Translations under genes and position numbers: made by a program
Part shown: one piece after another, positions 9,701 to 18,268 of the stretch
Layout: the number at the start of each line of letters is the position of its first letter
Numbering within the stretch: the stretch's first letter is position 1
Virus record (IMG/VR): IMGVR_UViG_3300021076_000190
Coordinates: 1 to 32,802 of that record
Length of the DNA stretch: 32,802 nt
Strand: one strand, 5' to 3'
Source: a virus
The notes under the pieces: generated by a model
Database searches by the model: none
Seen by the model: only the letters and a program-made list of their open reading frames with translations
What the model was told of the DNA's origin: nothing

Positions 9701-12700
9701 ATTTTGAAAATAATCATCAACTTGAACATAAAAATCATAAGGAAGATATGTGCTATTTTGAACATATTGGCCACTTGGCATATATTCAGTTCCAATGGTA
9801 TCCCAATATAATTCACCAAATTGTGATGGATTCATTAAGTATAAAAATTCCTGAACACTAAATGGGTAATCAGAGCTATTATACCATGCCTGTTCCACTG
9901 GAGATCCATCACCATACACCCATGGATCCATAAATCCTTCAAATGGTTCATAATTACTTGCTACTGCGACATTGAATATGGTTGGAACAGGTCTTATATT
10001 TCCGGCACTATCCACGGGGATGATTGATGATAAACCAGGTCTAGCCCATAATTCATTCGGTAATGGGTCCATTGTCACTGGATCAATAATTGCTCGAGGA
10101 CCTTGTCTAATAATACCTGCTTGTAAATCATTCCACAATCCAGTATTAGTCGAGCTCCAATTTGACCCATATTGTGTTATCCACCAACTCGGCATTTGTG
10201 AAAATCCCAACATTTCCCATGGATTTGTGTCTGGATAAATGGTATCATAATACCAATAAAAAATTCCTCTCCAATTACCTGGAAGATTTAATGGAACATC
10301 ACTAACATTTACGGCAGAAGTATAATTCCATAGCATCCATTGCTGACCAGAAGGCACCAATAGTGAAAATGTAGAATACTCATTTTGGCGATAATCAACA
10401 CCATACTTTGCAGACCATTTATTTAAATATGATTCGGTGATTGACAAATATTCTTGTCGTGGGTATCTCGTTTCTCTAAAATATCCAGGTTTGATTTGTG
10501 CTAAATCTAAAGGAATGTTATATTGATTTCTAAATAAGAAATTTATACCATTGAATATGCGTTTTTCAAGTTCAAGTAATAATTGATCTCTATAATCGCC
10601 AAATACAACTGTTCTTGATCCATCGTGGCCGACTATAACATTTGTAGGAATTGCGTATGATGTATCTAATACAATTTGTGGTTCATATGTCATATATGTT
10701 CCAATTTTACTTGGTGTAGAAGGAACATATGTAGGTAGTGGATTTTGATAAAATTCAACAAATATCGAATCACCAACATCGACACTATTAAGATTGAATA
10801 CTACTGTAATAGGTGAAGAGGTTGTTGGCTGAGTAAGCAAATAATCATAACCAATTAATAATAATCTTTCATCGCCGGGTGCTGAACCAGTGGTATCATA
10901 GAAATAGATGATATTTCTTGGATCGGAAGTGTCAATGTAAGTGTTTAATTGTAAAGGCAATGAATACCCAGAATTATGTGGATCGACTGCTGGAACAATG
11001 TCTGATTCGGATGCGAACACTGCACTAGCTGCAACCATAAATGAATATGCGAATGAATTTGAAAATTCTTTAGAAATATTCAATATAGCAAATATTTGAT
11101 CTACCCAATAACTAATTACAACTTCATTATTTTGAATTTGAGCAGGTGTAAATTTTTGGTTTATTAATTGCTTTGCGGTATTTAAATATTTCGTTTTAAA
11201 ATTAGTGTATTGTAGTTCACTAAATCTCACCGAATTAATAATATCCAAATCATCTGCTGATGAAATTAACATTGTTTTTAATAATGGTGCGTTATTTTGT
11301 AGAATAAAAGATCCTAAAGAAATATTCTGTGGACTATCTTTATAGTTATTAGTTCCGCCATACGCAGTTCCAGTAAAGCCAAATTGATTTTGAATGATTG
11401 ATACAAATTGCTCACTTAAGTCACTACCGGAAATAGAAAATATTTCCTGTTGATTTGGATTAGCACTTAATTGTTGAGGTATTTCAAAATACCCTGGTGC
11501 CGCAGATTTTAATGGTGCATGAGTATAGGTCTGCACTTCAACAACTGGTGGTGGCGATCCTGGTGGCAATGAAGCAATATATGGTGTTAAATATGAAGAC
11601 AAATCTAGATATACATTTCCATTTATCTCTCTTGCAATAACATAATTAGCAATACTGATTATTGTTCCATCTACAATTACAGTTATGTCGGAACATCCTT
11701 CATCATATCCATATGGTATTACACTTAATTCGAATATGTATAATTGGTCCAATGATACATTAAATTGCGGCCCTACTGAATTATAGCCAACTACATATTG
11801 ATCAATTACTCGTTGTTTACTTGTATATACTGGTGTAACTGTAGAACAAGCACCAGTGGAAGGAATTGTCGGCTCGTATGGATTCCATGCATTTCCATAT
11901 GTGGCAGGAACATCGTCATATCCTAAACTCTTATAATAATAGTATCCATATATTGGATACTGCCCGTTATTATAAGTATATCTCTCAGTCATCAAGTCAT
12001 TATCAAATAGAATATCAGTAGCCTGACCTAATCCAGTATACACAATAGGAAACCCTAAAATTGGATCTACAAATGCACCGGGTTCTGTGTTAATCTGATA
12101 CGAGAATATTTCACTGCCAGCAAAATTATTATTCGGATATACACTTGGATCATTTAGTCTTACAAAATTATAATCAAATAATTGAAACAATGGCGGCTGA
12201 TTTGATTTGTATTTGTCATTATCGACTTCCTGCCAGGTCCCATATTGATAATACCAAGTTTCGCCTGCTAATGGTGTTTTTGCTATTCCAGAACTTTCAG
12301 TAATAAGAACTATATCACCAGGCAATACTGGTGTAGAAAAATTAGTGTATGGTAAAAATAATGCTAAATTATCTGTAGTGCTCACTACTTGAAAAATATA
12401 TTGATTTACAATATTAGTTTCGACATCACTTGTATCCCACACACCGACTACATATACAATTCCGGTTTCTGGATCAATTATCAAATCATTTGGTAAATCG
12501 TCTGGATTTAAGCCTGCAGAACTGATATCTGTTTCCATAACAAAGTCCCATGGAGCGACATCCCATTCTGGCTGGTCTAATGTAATTCCATTACTGTCAT
12601 TAAAGAAAACAACAAGGTCACCAGGCATTAAACTTATTAAAAGATTATCATTAATAAGAGTAAATGGCTGTAATTGATACGTTGATAATTCAACTGATGC

Positions 12701-13750
12701 ATTATTTTGATCAATTGTGAATCCATAATTTATATCTGATCTAAATTGTGTTCCAGCATCAAATAATTCTAGGTCAGCGTTAAATTGTATAATTGGTCGA
12801 GATGCTCTGATAGCACCACTAGGCCAAGTGGTATTTGTTAATCCAATTGTTGCGTTAATTACATCCACACTATACCATTTATTTGTTCTAGACCAGGCAT
12901 TCTGATCTAATGAACTACGATCAATTGTAATGTAATCACCCGTGCTGGCTACTGCCTGAACATCCCAAGGTAACTGATCCCACTTTGTGTTGTTTATGGT
13001 GGTGCCATTTGATAACTGAAATGTGCCATCCCATGGTAAAAATTGAAATTGGCCTCTTGCTGTATAATCTGGATAGTCAGGCACTAAACGAATGCCACCA
13101 GGAATTCCAATATTATCTACGGTATGTGGCTGTAGATAATTTGAATCCTGTGTTAATATAATTCTCATTCCAGTCTGCAATGTTAAATTTGGAGGAATTG
13201 CGGTCGAAGGAGTAGTATAGGAATTCAGACCTAATATATCAGATGCTAGGATAGGAGAATGCCCAGTGCCACCAGTTATTGATATTGCAGGAATTCGCTG
13301 CTCAACCCAGTAATAATTTTGATAATTTACAAACATATCAACATTAATTGGTGGACACCAGCTATAATATTTTGACTCAAATAATCTATCTTGATTTGAA
13401 ATATCACTTCCATAATACTTAAGCTGATTCAACAAATCTTCATAGAAGAAAATATTATCTCTTATATTATTAACATCACGAACATATGACGTCGGTTCCA
13501 ATTGCCAAACAGTTCGGTCTTTAGTAGGTTCCGAAACATAGTAATCAGAAATAGGATTATAATAACCACTAGCTCGTTCACCAAGATAACCAGTAATTAA
13601 TTCACTCTGATCTTGACTAAAAACTTGATCAAATGTGGCATCAAAGAACTGTTTTTCAGTCTCTGTTTGGAATACACCTGGCAAGAATTTAATATAACTA
13701 TTTTCTTGACTCAAATTACTTTGGTTAATTGGTTGTCCTGAATTTGCCAT
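3788..13750 (-). CDS. Giant structural (baseplate or tail) protein, 3320 aa
   Basis: One uninterrupted frame of 3320 codons. It opens with a KFLPGVFQTETEKQFFDATF segment (about residues 22-41) like that which starts very large structural proteins in T4-like marine phages. The body is rich in Asn, Tyr, Thr and Trp. It holds several Trp-Asp-rich stretches: WDQLPWD near 256, PWDTAPWDISPWDD near 2612, and WDTELDTSEGHLWDTNGWD near 2927. A short carbohydrate-binding-like module with conserved Trp and Tyr lies near 1510-1555 (pattern Y-x2-G-x2-V-x-Y-x-G-x-Y-Y-E). It stands 9 bases downstream of gp6 and is probably part of the baseplate periphery. Despite its length I found no in-frame CGG. The exact subunit identity is uncertain. 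Confidence 0.8.
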   Translation of the reverse strand: MANSGQPINQSNLSQENSYIKFLPGVFQTETEKQFFDATFDQVFSQDQSELITGYLGERASGYYNPISDYYVSEPTKDRTVWQLEPTSYVRDVNNIRDNIFFYEDLLNQLKYYGSDISNQDRLFESKYYSWCPPINVDMFVNYQNYYWVEQRIPAISITGGTGHSPILASDILGLNSYTTPSTAIPPNLTLQTGMRIILTQDSNYLQPHTVDNIGIPGGIRLVPDYPDYTARGQFQFLPWDGTFQLSNGTTINNTKWDQLPWDVQAVASTGDYITIDRSSLDQNAWSRTNKWYSVDVINATIGLTNTTWPSGAIRASRPIIQFNADLELFDAGTQFRSDINYGFTIDQNNASVELSTYQLQPFTLINDNLLISLMPGDLVVFFNDSNGITLDQPEWDVAPWDFVMETDISSAGLNPDDLPNDLIIDPETGIVYVVGVWDTSDVETNIVNQYIFQVVSTTDNLALFLPYTNFSTPVLPGDIVLITESSGIAKTPLAGETWYYQYGTWQEVDNDKYKSNQPPLFQLFDYNFVRLNDPSVYPNNNFAGSEIFSYQINTEPGAFVDPILGFPIVYTGLGQATDILFDNDLMTERYTYNNGQYPIYGYYYYKSLGYDDVPATYGNAWNPYEPTIPSTGACSTVTPVYTSKQRVIDQYVVGYNSVGPQFNVSLDQLYIFELSVIPYGYDEGCSDITVIVDGTIISIANYVIAREINGNVYLDLSSYLTPYIASLPPGSPPPVVEVQTYTHAPLKSAAPGYFEIPQQLSANPNQQEIFSISGSDLSEQFVSIIQNQFGFTGTAYGGTNNYKDSPQNISLGSFILQNNAPLLKTMLISSADDLDIINSVRFSELQYTNFKTKYLNTAKQLINQKFTPAQIQNNEVVISYWVDQIFAILNISKEFSNSFAYSFMVAASAVFASESDIVPAVDPHNSGYSLPLQLNTYIDTSDPRNIIYFYDTTGSAPGDERLLLIGYDYLLTQPTTSSPITVVFNLNSVDVGDSIFVEFYQNPLPTYVPSTPSKIGTYMTYEPQIVLDTSYAIPTNVIVGHDGSRTVVFGDYRDQLLLELEKRIFNGINFLFRNQYNIPLDLAQIKPGYFRETRYPRQEYLSITESYLNKWSAKYGVDYRQNEYSTFSLLVPSGQQWMLWNYTSAVNVSDVPLNLPGNWRGIFYWYYDTIYPDTNPWEMLGFSQMPSWWITQYGSNWSSTNTGLWNDLQAGIIRQGPRAIIDPVTMDPLPNELWARPGLSSIIPVDSAGNIRPVPTIFNVAVASNYEPFEGFMDPWVYGDGSPVEQAWYNSSDYPFSVQEFLYLMNPSQFGELYWDTIGTEYMPSGQYVQNSTYLPYDFYVQVDDYFQNGAIGSGDPYFSWMRPKNSDQIVHAETLPDGTITIRFGYQRWISDYLLYLGEDITQYFGQKIRTLDVNLANKFAGFTNQSTCTVYLESVSPGTSSTSLSVPLNNFEVDLHTSNPIATYSYSGVIIRALANGTFAVYGYDLVNSEFTIYTRQPGSSQQITIGGQPATWTYFQTGASYNPGNIVRYNGAYYESNYAQVNVSSFNALLWTKLGALPTVGGVTVSYNPNPSTTIMKIQYGTVLANVQAVFDFLIGWGDFLSAQGWDFTVVDPTTSMISDWLYSAKQFLFWINSSWAPDASIQLSPLANVASITVAQGYPDNVEKISNGVYSILNQYGVAISPSETTINRSGQTITVTPSDLTAGGIFYLQVSAIEIEHILIFDNETDFNDIIYDPLLQSRQLRLLFNGFRSGNWYGKMEAPGYIILDNQLLPNYNTLVDNIRYFYDPNVQIDNPSAEALARHLIGFQNIDYLDNLELSNDIQYLFYQGAIRQKGTIQSFDKLFRCNTAFGNFNNVTTNESVSIYEEWALLLGEFGNTIQQVSTEFILEPIPNAGNVIVARLNYVPNVIGFVQSIYILNAQNSYTTPPLIIIGAPDVSPDDPRLLYPIRQATAYAILNSSTGTIARIDISDPGYGYTYDPLVTINAGSAPSNLDILYSIYQGEIINDTPVNNIIDIDIDETNVWTVRPPEPEYTLVFPTTDNIYYDIPNAGYANRNDVTWLTFNFNSAFTNWNTPVLNPIEGQTVWIASNSNLDWGIYKLVSYDATIAQSRWDQFLQPPFIDEDQPWDTIFAVDPSIPITNNEVTLWDQGFVFNTDSSGNLILSVIGIDLIAANDINLVSLQYVVTGSPEPIYSYLVSLQSLGTSVTTQQVTIVDDSLDSNTYNVVLTWNNYSLLDSSGNPLDSTQLAEYQFINSLLVFKSMRFMTLPSTFPYYVENNDKVWIDIDPNSKWGVYTISLNSISATVPTLYREQEPLIDTSLFLNAQIYQFKTELQEILLPVYDPFRGILPNLARQNITYFSFQDPARYNITSNPRLYSSSITFGPTQVGQLWWDFTNCRYFYYEQPIALDGSETSTDNLVYIRNNWGQLFPGSSIDIYEWVESTVTPDQYTGPGTPRSTSDAVQITTFNSATNIFVTLYYFWVLNTTNQPNLQNRTLPAIQVSNLLTNPNTQGYTYFAPIQQTSINNSYLFYNVQDILIYQGNNVQVQYRTSQRDDQKHTQWGLYRENDVNSLIPVGYWNKFVDSICGYTDVLPVSDNYSNGIIIGNFNPWDTAPWDISPWDDATSSTIPVYGKIFPVPDPSLSDAEKYGVQYRPRQGMFRNIYAARKIFYQAVNALLLNIPIRDTNPGWNDNILTDNYWTYVNWYAPGYANVKPQVQYQTLAEANAALLAGDLTLNEIVIVIQGTSEPVVADQRYALYVVANSSANSLYLELIGYELSAIQILPTIYTDKFIYELSTELRQILYALYTEVFVESNLVDTNLLFFSMLNYVLSEQKNPNWVFKTSYIYIKENDIPLTQTKFYVPDEITNIIGYINDVKPYHTQIRDYLESYTNLDLAQGTAIDTLNQQITLSFGPGGGDEWPAEWDTELDTSEGHLWDTNGWDSGMPTWVGLYGNVLDAETFVTTIQQYVSDETIYQISLTTYDPSKKGASQLYPYTFSLLGTMPFVVPTNIIAIQIVDIILLYGKDYYVELNTDDTYTVYFYSDPMNTVINPSQIPPVAYVLFDSGSFATLGFNPYRNEIVSGSSRDNLVINVDTEFVVNQIGGGMSIINQTWDLSDPVVENILSENSIEYGWDSSTYWDQDSINLIVNLPYYISSKENTGSGNVAFYRNNNSVAGVLLSGKDHSGNPTTPAIAPTTASFQVQSPNVFQSPTTTTPGALWIGGERIEYRSKVEISSNVWEFGTLIRGTNGTAPDDHIADSSTNVYAELGQNFPPDSNDVIWNLANPTVDVVSLGGLWWAQTPQAIFLKQGPGQIIQ

Positions 13751-13759
13751 TGATTAAAC

Positions 13760-16700
13760 CTAATTTAAATTACTCATTGTAAGATTATTTACTATCTGAA
13801 CATTTGCGACCGAAGCCGTACTAAGAAACAATTCAGTTGGACCTGCAACAATTTCAAATAAATTTCCAAATGTCGACGAAGCGTTTGTTGGTGTGATAAC
13901 AACAGACCCTATTATGGTAGATAATTGTTGATGTATATATGCTGCCAATTCAGTATAATAGAATGTTTCACCAAAATCCCAATTCTGAATAGCAAAATAT
14001 GCGTCAATTGCTTGTATCACTTGTGTCTTTACTACATTATCCGATACATTAGTTCCTGGCGCCTTTACTACTAAGAATGATGCTTGTAATTCAGGTGCTG
14101 CTTGAGATCCAAATAATATTTTAAATGTTCCCGAATTCCAAATCATTGCATCAGACACCATTTTATAATTATCTAAATTACTAAAATTAGTTCTTAATTC
14201 CTCAGTAGTCGGCGGCACAGGCATTGTTGCTAATGATCCATTTTGACTTTTCCAAATTAGCATTTGTTGATAATACGAATCAACCAATACAACCATATCG
14301 ATAATATTAGATGGCGCTGGATCGATTCTTTGATCAATCGGACAATAATGACTCCATTTAAAATAAAATGGTTGTTGATTTAAAGTAGGAACAGATTCAT
14401 TCTGTGTAAATACTTTTCCATTTTTATCAAAATGATTTTGATCAGTTGCACCAACTGTAATTTGTCCAGTCGGAAATACATTAATATTATTTGTTGCTTG
14501 AAATTCTAATATCTTATAAACTCCATACCCTGGCTGATATAAATTACCAAATTGGTCATATGTAATGAAGAATGATTTACTTAAAAAATATGTGTTGATA
14601 ATGGTTTGTTTATTTGCTACATCAGCTGTCCCTGCCAACCATGGATATGCGGATAATGAATTAGCGGTGGGTCCATTAAAGAACGCAGATATCTGATTAG
14701 CAATTGTTATAGGATATCCGTTACCAAATTCTAATTGAATATCACTATTTAAGAATACTAAATCAACTTCGTCCATATATAAAATCGTACCATTGAATGT
14801 GCTCGGATTAGATGGATCTGCTAATGTCGGACTATTTGATATAAATGGTGGACCATACAATTGTGTTGGATCTAATGGATCTACAGGAAAATGAACATAC
14901 ATATTTCCTGTAATATTTTGTAATTCTTGACCCCAAGAAGCAATCCAAGGTCTAGTGCCTTCATATGAAGTGACTTCATCTTGATAATATTCAAACACAA
15001 TTGTATCAGTGGTCGACACAATCAGATCAAACCCATTTGGCTGATCCGGAATATTATCACCATTATTGTCAACTAATGATACCTGAACTTTCGATGGATC
15101 TTGATATCCGTCATCATCAATAAATACTCCAGATATGTTAAAAGTTACTGGCACTTCTAAAAATGGTTTCTGATCTTGCGGAGTGTCGGGTATTAAATTA
15201 TTTTCAACACCGCCCGGATTATTATTATCGACAGTGCTATTTGTGTTTATCCACGGCATAATTTCGATAGTATCTTGTAATGCTAATCCAGTAGTATTAT
15301 CAATAATAATTTGATTCGGTTCCCAGAAGAATCTTACATTTCGGTATGATTCAAACACAAATACTCTGCCCCTATTTGTAATGGTGAATGTCGAAAACCC
15401 AGTTTGATTATTGCTTGTGATTTGAACATACATCATCCACGAATTCGGAGCTACTGAGAAATTCGAATATATACTACTTGGTAATGGTGGTGGATATATG
15501 AATGGTTGCTGTGTTGGATTAGTAACTAATCCTACAAAGGTAGAAACTCCCCATACATCGTTAATTAAATCGTAATATATCCAGAACGAAATACCATTCG
15601 TAATTGCTGCATTGATATTATTAATTTCAGTTTGATTCAATGCGGTCCTAAATGCAGGATATACCATTACTGCTTCGTATAAATTCTGGACTTGTATTCC
15701 AAGTTCAACTGGCCCTATGTTACTTACCGTTGGATCCAATGGTTGACCATTTTGAATTACACTATTAACTGGTGCAGCAACTTGCGTACTATAATTTGGA
15801 ACCCAATCACCATCAGTCAACGTAGAGCTTGCGAATTCAACAATTGATCCAGTAGTAATGAAGCTATACGGCGTAAACCCTGTCAGATTTGCTAATAAAA
15901 CATATGCTCCATTTGAGTTTACAAAATACCCTGTTGTGTTTCTAAATGTTGTGGGACTTGTTTTCCAAAATATAGGCATTCCATAATTTGGATTAGTTAA
16001 ATCTAACAATGAATATCCAGTTGGATTTGGAGTAGTTGGATTTACTCGCACCACAGATTCAAATTGAGTTAAATATTCATCATAGAAAAATTTCTGCAAA
16101 TTTGGATCTAGTAATTGATTCTCGATTTGATTTAATACTAGTAATGCTATGTTTCCAGAATTTGATCCATTCTGAGTAATAATACTTTGTTGATTATCAT
16201 CATCTCTGTATAAGGCACCATCTTGGCCGAATATAAGTAAATCTCGATGGAAACCGGTAGGATCAGTAGGATCGATATATCTACTTTGACCACTGAAGGT
16301 TCTATCAATGGCTTGAATTTTATCAATTTGATTTCCATAGACTAATGGTAATACATTATAATCGCTGGAATTTACCATTCTGTCTTGTGTAGAATATACT
16401 GCTGGTGCATTCTGCTTAATTTGATCATTAGTTTCAGACGGTGATGCATTATTGACTGTATACTCTAAATCAAATGTAACTGTTAAATTATAAATTACTC
16501 CGTCAGTTCCATAGTAAGGAATTGCAATTTGCAGACCTTGTGCATTTTCCGGACGAATAATTAAATTTTGATTGGCACTAACTCGAACCCAAAATCTAAA
16601 TAATCCAGTTGGGACATTTCCAAAATTTCCATCGGGGAATCTAATTGTTATTGTATCATTCAATCCACTTATTACATCAAAAATATTTCGTTGTCCATAC

Positions 16701-17665
16701 TGGATGCTGTTATAGATAATATTTTGACCAGCAAGTTGCGGAACCATTTGCCATTGAGCTAAAACATTACCATTGTCATCAGTTGACTGAACATAAACAT
16801 CGGTATTATTTATATTTTGATTAGCAATTTCAAATAATCGATTTGGAATAGGAAATTGAAAATTTGAATCAATGTTGGTTAAAGTCCCTTGTCTAAAATA
16901 GAAGAAAAATCCAGTATTATTAGAATTCACACCGAGATTATCATTTCGATAAATAAAATTCATTTGATTATTTGGATCAGGATCTCTTTCAAAGAATTGC
17001 ATTGAATCGAAATTAGGATTAACTACATCAATCGGAAATGTCTGTCCATTAATAGGCACAGTGATAGGGTAAGTAACATTCTGCATTAATACACTATTCA
17101 GCGCATATAAATCAGTTGGTATATTCCCAATTATGCCAGATTGTGATGGATTTCCGAATGGGTTAGTTGAATTAAATGCTTGATTTAAAATTTGGATAAA
17201 TTGATCAAACCAATTTACATTATTTGGATCATTCCAAAAAATTGTCGAATTTGTTATTTGATTGCCATTGGTATCTACTGTAACTTGATTAGTTTGAACT
17301 GCTGAAAATTTAAATAATCCATTGGCTGCAAGATTTCTACTTGGAACATAGTTAACCATTCTTGCCAGACGAATAATACTTTCTCTTCGTTCGGCTGTAT
17401 CGATAAAATTTTCTCTGCTATTTAGATCAGTTCTGAATGCTAAACTTGTTCCTAAATACGCAATTAATTCTATTAACGCAATAAATTCGGATGATTCTGT
17501 CCAGTCGGAAAAATTTTCAGAATAATATGTCTGTATATAATTTACGAGTGCCTGTTTTAATGTATCGAAATCATAAGCGGTATAATCTATTTGAGAATAT
17601 GCCTGAAATACGACCTGATAATATTCACCGGCAAATAAATTATTTTGACGAATTGATGCAGACAT
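13760..17665 (-). CDS. gp6: Baseplate wedge protein, gp6-like
   Basis: 1301 aa. The N-terminus (residues about 20-130) carries the gp6/baseplate-J type pattern: DFDTLKQALVNYIQTYY, then DWTESSEFIALIELIAYLG, FRTDLNSRENFIDTAERRES and ARMVNYVPSRN. T4 gp6 has about 660 residues, so this is a long form, as in other marine T4-like phages. gp6 forms the inner ring of the baseplate wedge that couples tail sheath contraction to the hub. It lies directly after gp25 and before the giant structural gene, a T4-like order. Its ATG overlaps the stop codon of a 19-aa ORF (TAATG). No in-frame CGG. Confidence 0.85.
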   Translation of the reverse strand: MSASIRQNNLFAGEYYQVVFQAYSQIDYTAYDFDTLKQALVNYIQTYYSENFSDWTESSEFIALIELIAYLGTSLAFRTDLNSRENFIDTAERRESIIRLARMVNYVPSRNLAANGLFKFSAVQTNQVTVDTNGNQITNSTIFWNDPNNVNWFDQFIQILNQAFNSTNPFGNPSQSGIIGNIPTDLYALNSVLMQNVTYPITVPINGQTFPIDVVNPNFDSMQFFERDPDPNNQMNFIYRNDNLGVNSNNTGFFFYFRQGTLTNIDSNFQFPIPNRLFEIANQNINNTDVYVQSTDDNGNVLAQWQMVPQLAGQNIIYNSIQYGQRNIFDVISGLNDTITIRFPDGNFGNVPTGLFRFWVRVSANQNLIIRPENAQGLQIAIPYYGTDGVIYNLTVTFDLEYTVNNASPSETNDQIKQNAPAVYSTQDRMVNSSDYNVLPLVYGNQIDKIQAIDRTFSGQSRYIDPTDPTGFHRDLLIFGQDGALYRDDDNQQSIITQNGSNSGNIALLVLNQIENQLLDPNLQKFFYDEYLTQFESVVRVNPTTPNPTGYSLLDLTNPNYGMPIFWKTSPTTFRNTTGYFVNSNGAYVLLANLTGFTPYSFITTGSIVEFASSTLTDGDWVPNYSTQVAAPVNSVIQNGQPLDPTVSNIGPVELGIQVQNLYEAVMVYPAFRTALNQTEINNINAAITNGISFWIYYDLINDVWGVSTFVGLVTNPTQQPFIYPPPLPSSIYSNFSVAPNSWMMYVQITSNNQTGFSTFTITNRGRVFVFESYRNVRFFWEPNQIIIDNTTGLALQDTIEIMPWINTNSTVDNNNPGGVENNLIPDTPQDQKPFLEVPVTFNISGVFIDDDGYQDPSKVQVSLVDNNGDNIPDQPNGFDLIVSTTDTIVFEYYQDEVTSYEGTRPWIASWGQELQNITGNMYVHFPVDPLDPTQLYGPPFISNSPTLADPSNPSTFNGTILYMDEVDLVFLNSDIQLEFGNGYPITIANQISAFFNGPTANSLSAYPWLAGTADVANKQTIINTYFLSKSFFITYDQFGNLYQPGYGVYKILEFQATNNINVFPTGQITVGATDQNHFDKNGKVFTQNESVPTLNQQPFYFKWSHYCPIDQRIDPAPSNIIDMVVLVDSYYQQMLIWKSQNGSLATMPVPPTTEELRTNFSNLDNYKMVSDAMIWNSGTFKILFGSQAAPELQASFLVVKAPGTNVSDNVVKTQVIQAIDAYFAIQNWDFGETFYYTELAAYIHQQLSTIIGSVVITPTNASSTFGNLFEIVAGPTELFLSTASVANVQIVNNLTMSNLN

Positions 17666-17724
17666 TATGATAATTCCTTTATTTGCGGATCTAAAATCCA
17701 GATATAATTTACAATTCTATTCAT
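17665..17724 (-). CDS. Possible 19-aa ORF coupled to gp6
   Basis: A 19-codon frame (MNRIVNYIWILDPQIKELS) fills the gap between gp25 and gp6. It has a Shine-Dalgarno-like AGGAAA before its ATG, and its TAA overlaps the gp6 ATG as TAATG. It could be a leader peptide that couples gp6 translation, or just a chance frame in a short gap. No homologue is recalled. Confidence 0.35.
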   Translation of the reverse strand: MNRIVNYIWILDPQIKELS

Positions 17725-17734
17725 TATTTTCCTA

Positions 17735-18148
17735 TTAAAATGATTCTGCACTTTCAGTAGTAAATGTCAAGAATAAATTATCTTGGATACTTTCGGGTAA
17801 AAACATCAAAGTTATGACGATATTTATTGCTTGGTCCTGCGAATACATTTGTAAATCAACTAAACGAACACGGGGTTCATTGTTGATAATATTGATGGCA
17901 TCATTTCTAATATTGTCTTGGGTGATTTCATCTAATGGATCCATTACATATAGTGGAATGTTCGACCCAAAATTTGGCAACATTACTCTTTCACCAGGCA
18001 CAGTCATAAATTGGTTTAATAAATCCCTTTTTATTAATTCTAGATTGGTTAAACTATACGGTGGCGTAGGTTGATCAATAGTATTAAACCCAATGAAATA
18101 CGGTGGCGGTGTAATTAAATTATTTTGAACGGTTCCGGGATTAGCCAT
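17735..18148 (-). CDS. gp25: Baseplate wedge protein gp25
   Basis: 137 aa, the usual size for gp25. Recognisable parts are the central LIKRDLLNQFMTVPGERVML followed by PNFGSNIPLYV (about residues 38-70), a DDIRN-like acidic helix and the EPRVRLVDLQMY segment near 90-105, which match the gp25/GpW family. gp25 joins gp6 and gp53 in the wedge core where sheath assembly begins. It has its own GATAAATA motif 32 bases before the ATG, after a hairpin that follows the gp5 gene. Confidence 0.85.
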   Translation of the reverse strand: MANPGTVQNNLITPPPYFIGFNTIDQPTPPYSLTNLELIKRDLLNQFMTVPGERVMLPNFGSNIPLYVMDPLDEITQDNIRNDAINIINNEPRVRLVDLQMYSQDQAINIVITLMFLPESIQDNLFLTFTTESAESF

Positions 18149-18179
18149 AAGATAATTCTCTTTTTATATTCTATTATCT

Positions 18180-18187
18180 TATTTATC
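18180..18187 (-). promoter_or_regulatory. Late promoter motif GATAAATA before gp25
   Basis: Exact GATAAATA in the 120-base gap between the gp5-type gene and gp25, 32 bases before the gp25 ATG and downstream of a hairpin at 18242-18264. It is likely to start a late transcript for gp25, gp6 and the giant protein. Confidence 0.6.
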
Positions 18188-18241
18188 ACCGGTATTTTGA
18201 TGATGATTTTAAAATTTATAAGGATACATTGAAACAGGAAG

Positions 18242-18264
18242 CCTGTGGATCTTTAGTCCACAGG
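18242..18264 (-). terminator. Hairpin after the gp5-type gene
   Basis: CCTGTGGA and TCCACAGG form a perfect 8-bp stem around a 7-base loop, five bases beyond the gp5 stop codon on the minus strand. The bases after it (CTTCCTGTTTC) are only partly T-rich, so it is a probable but not classic intrinsic terminator, or a transcript-end stabiliser. Confidence 0.55.
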
Positions 18265-18268
18265 TAGT

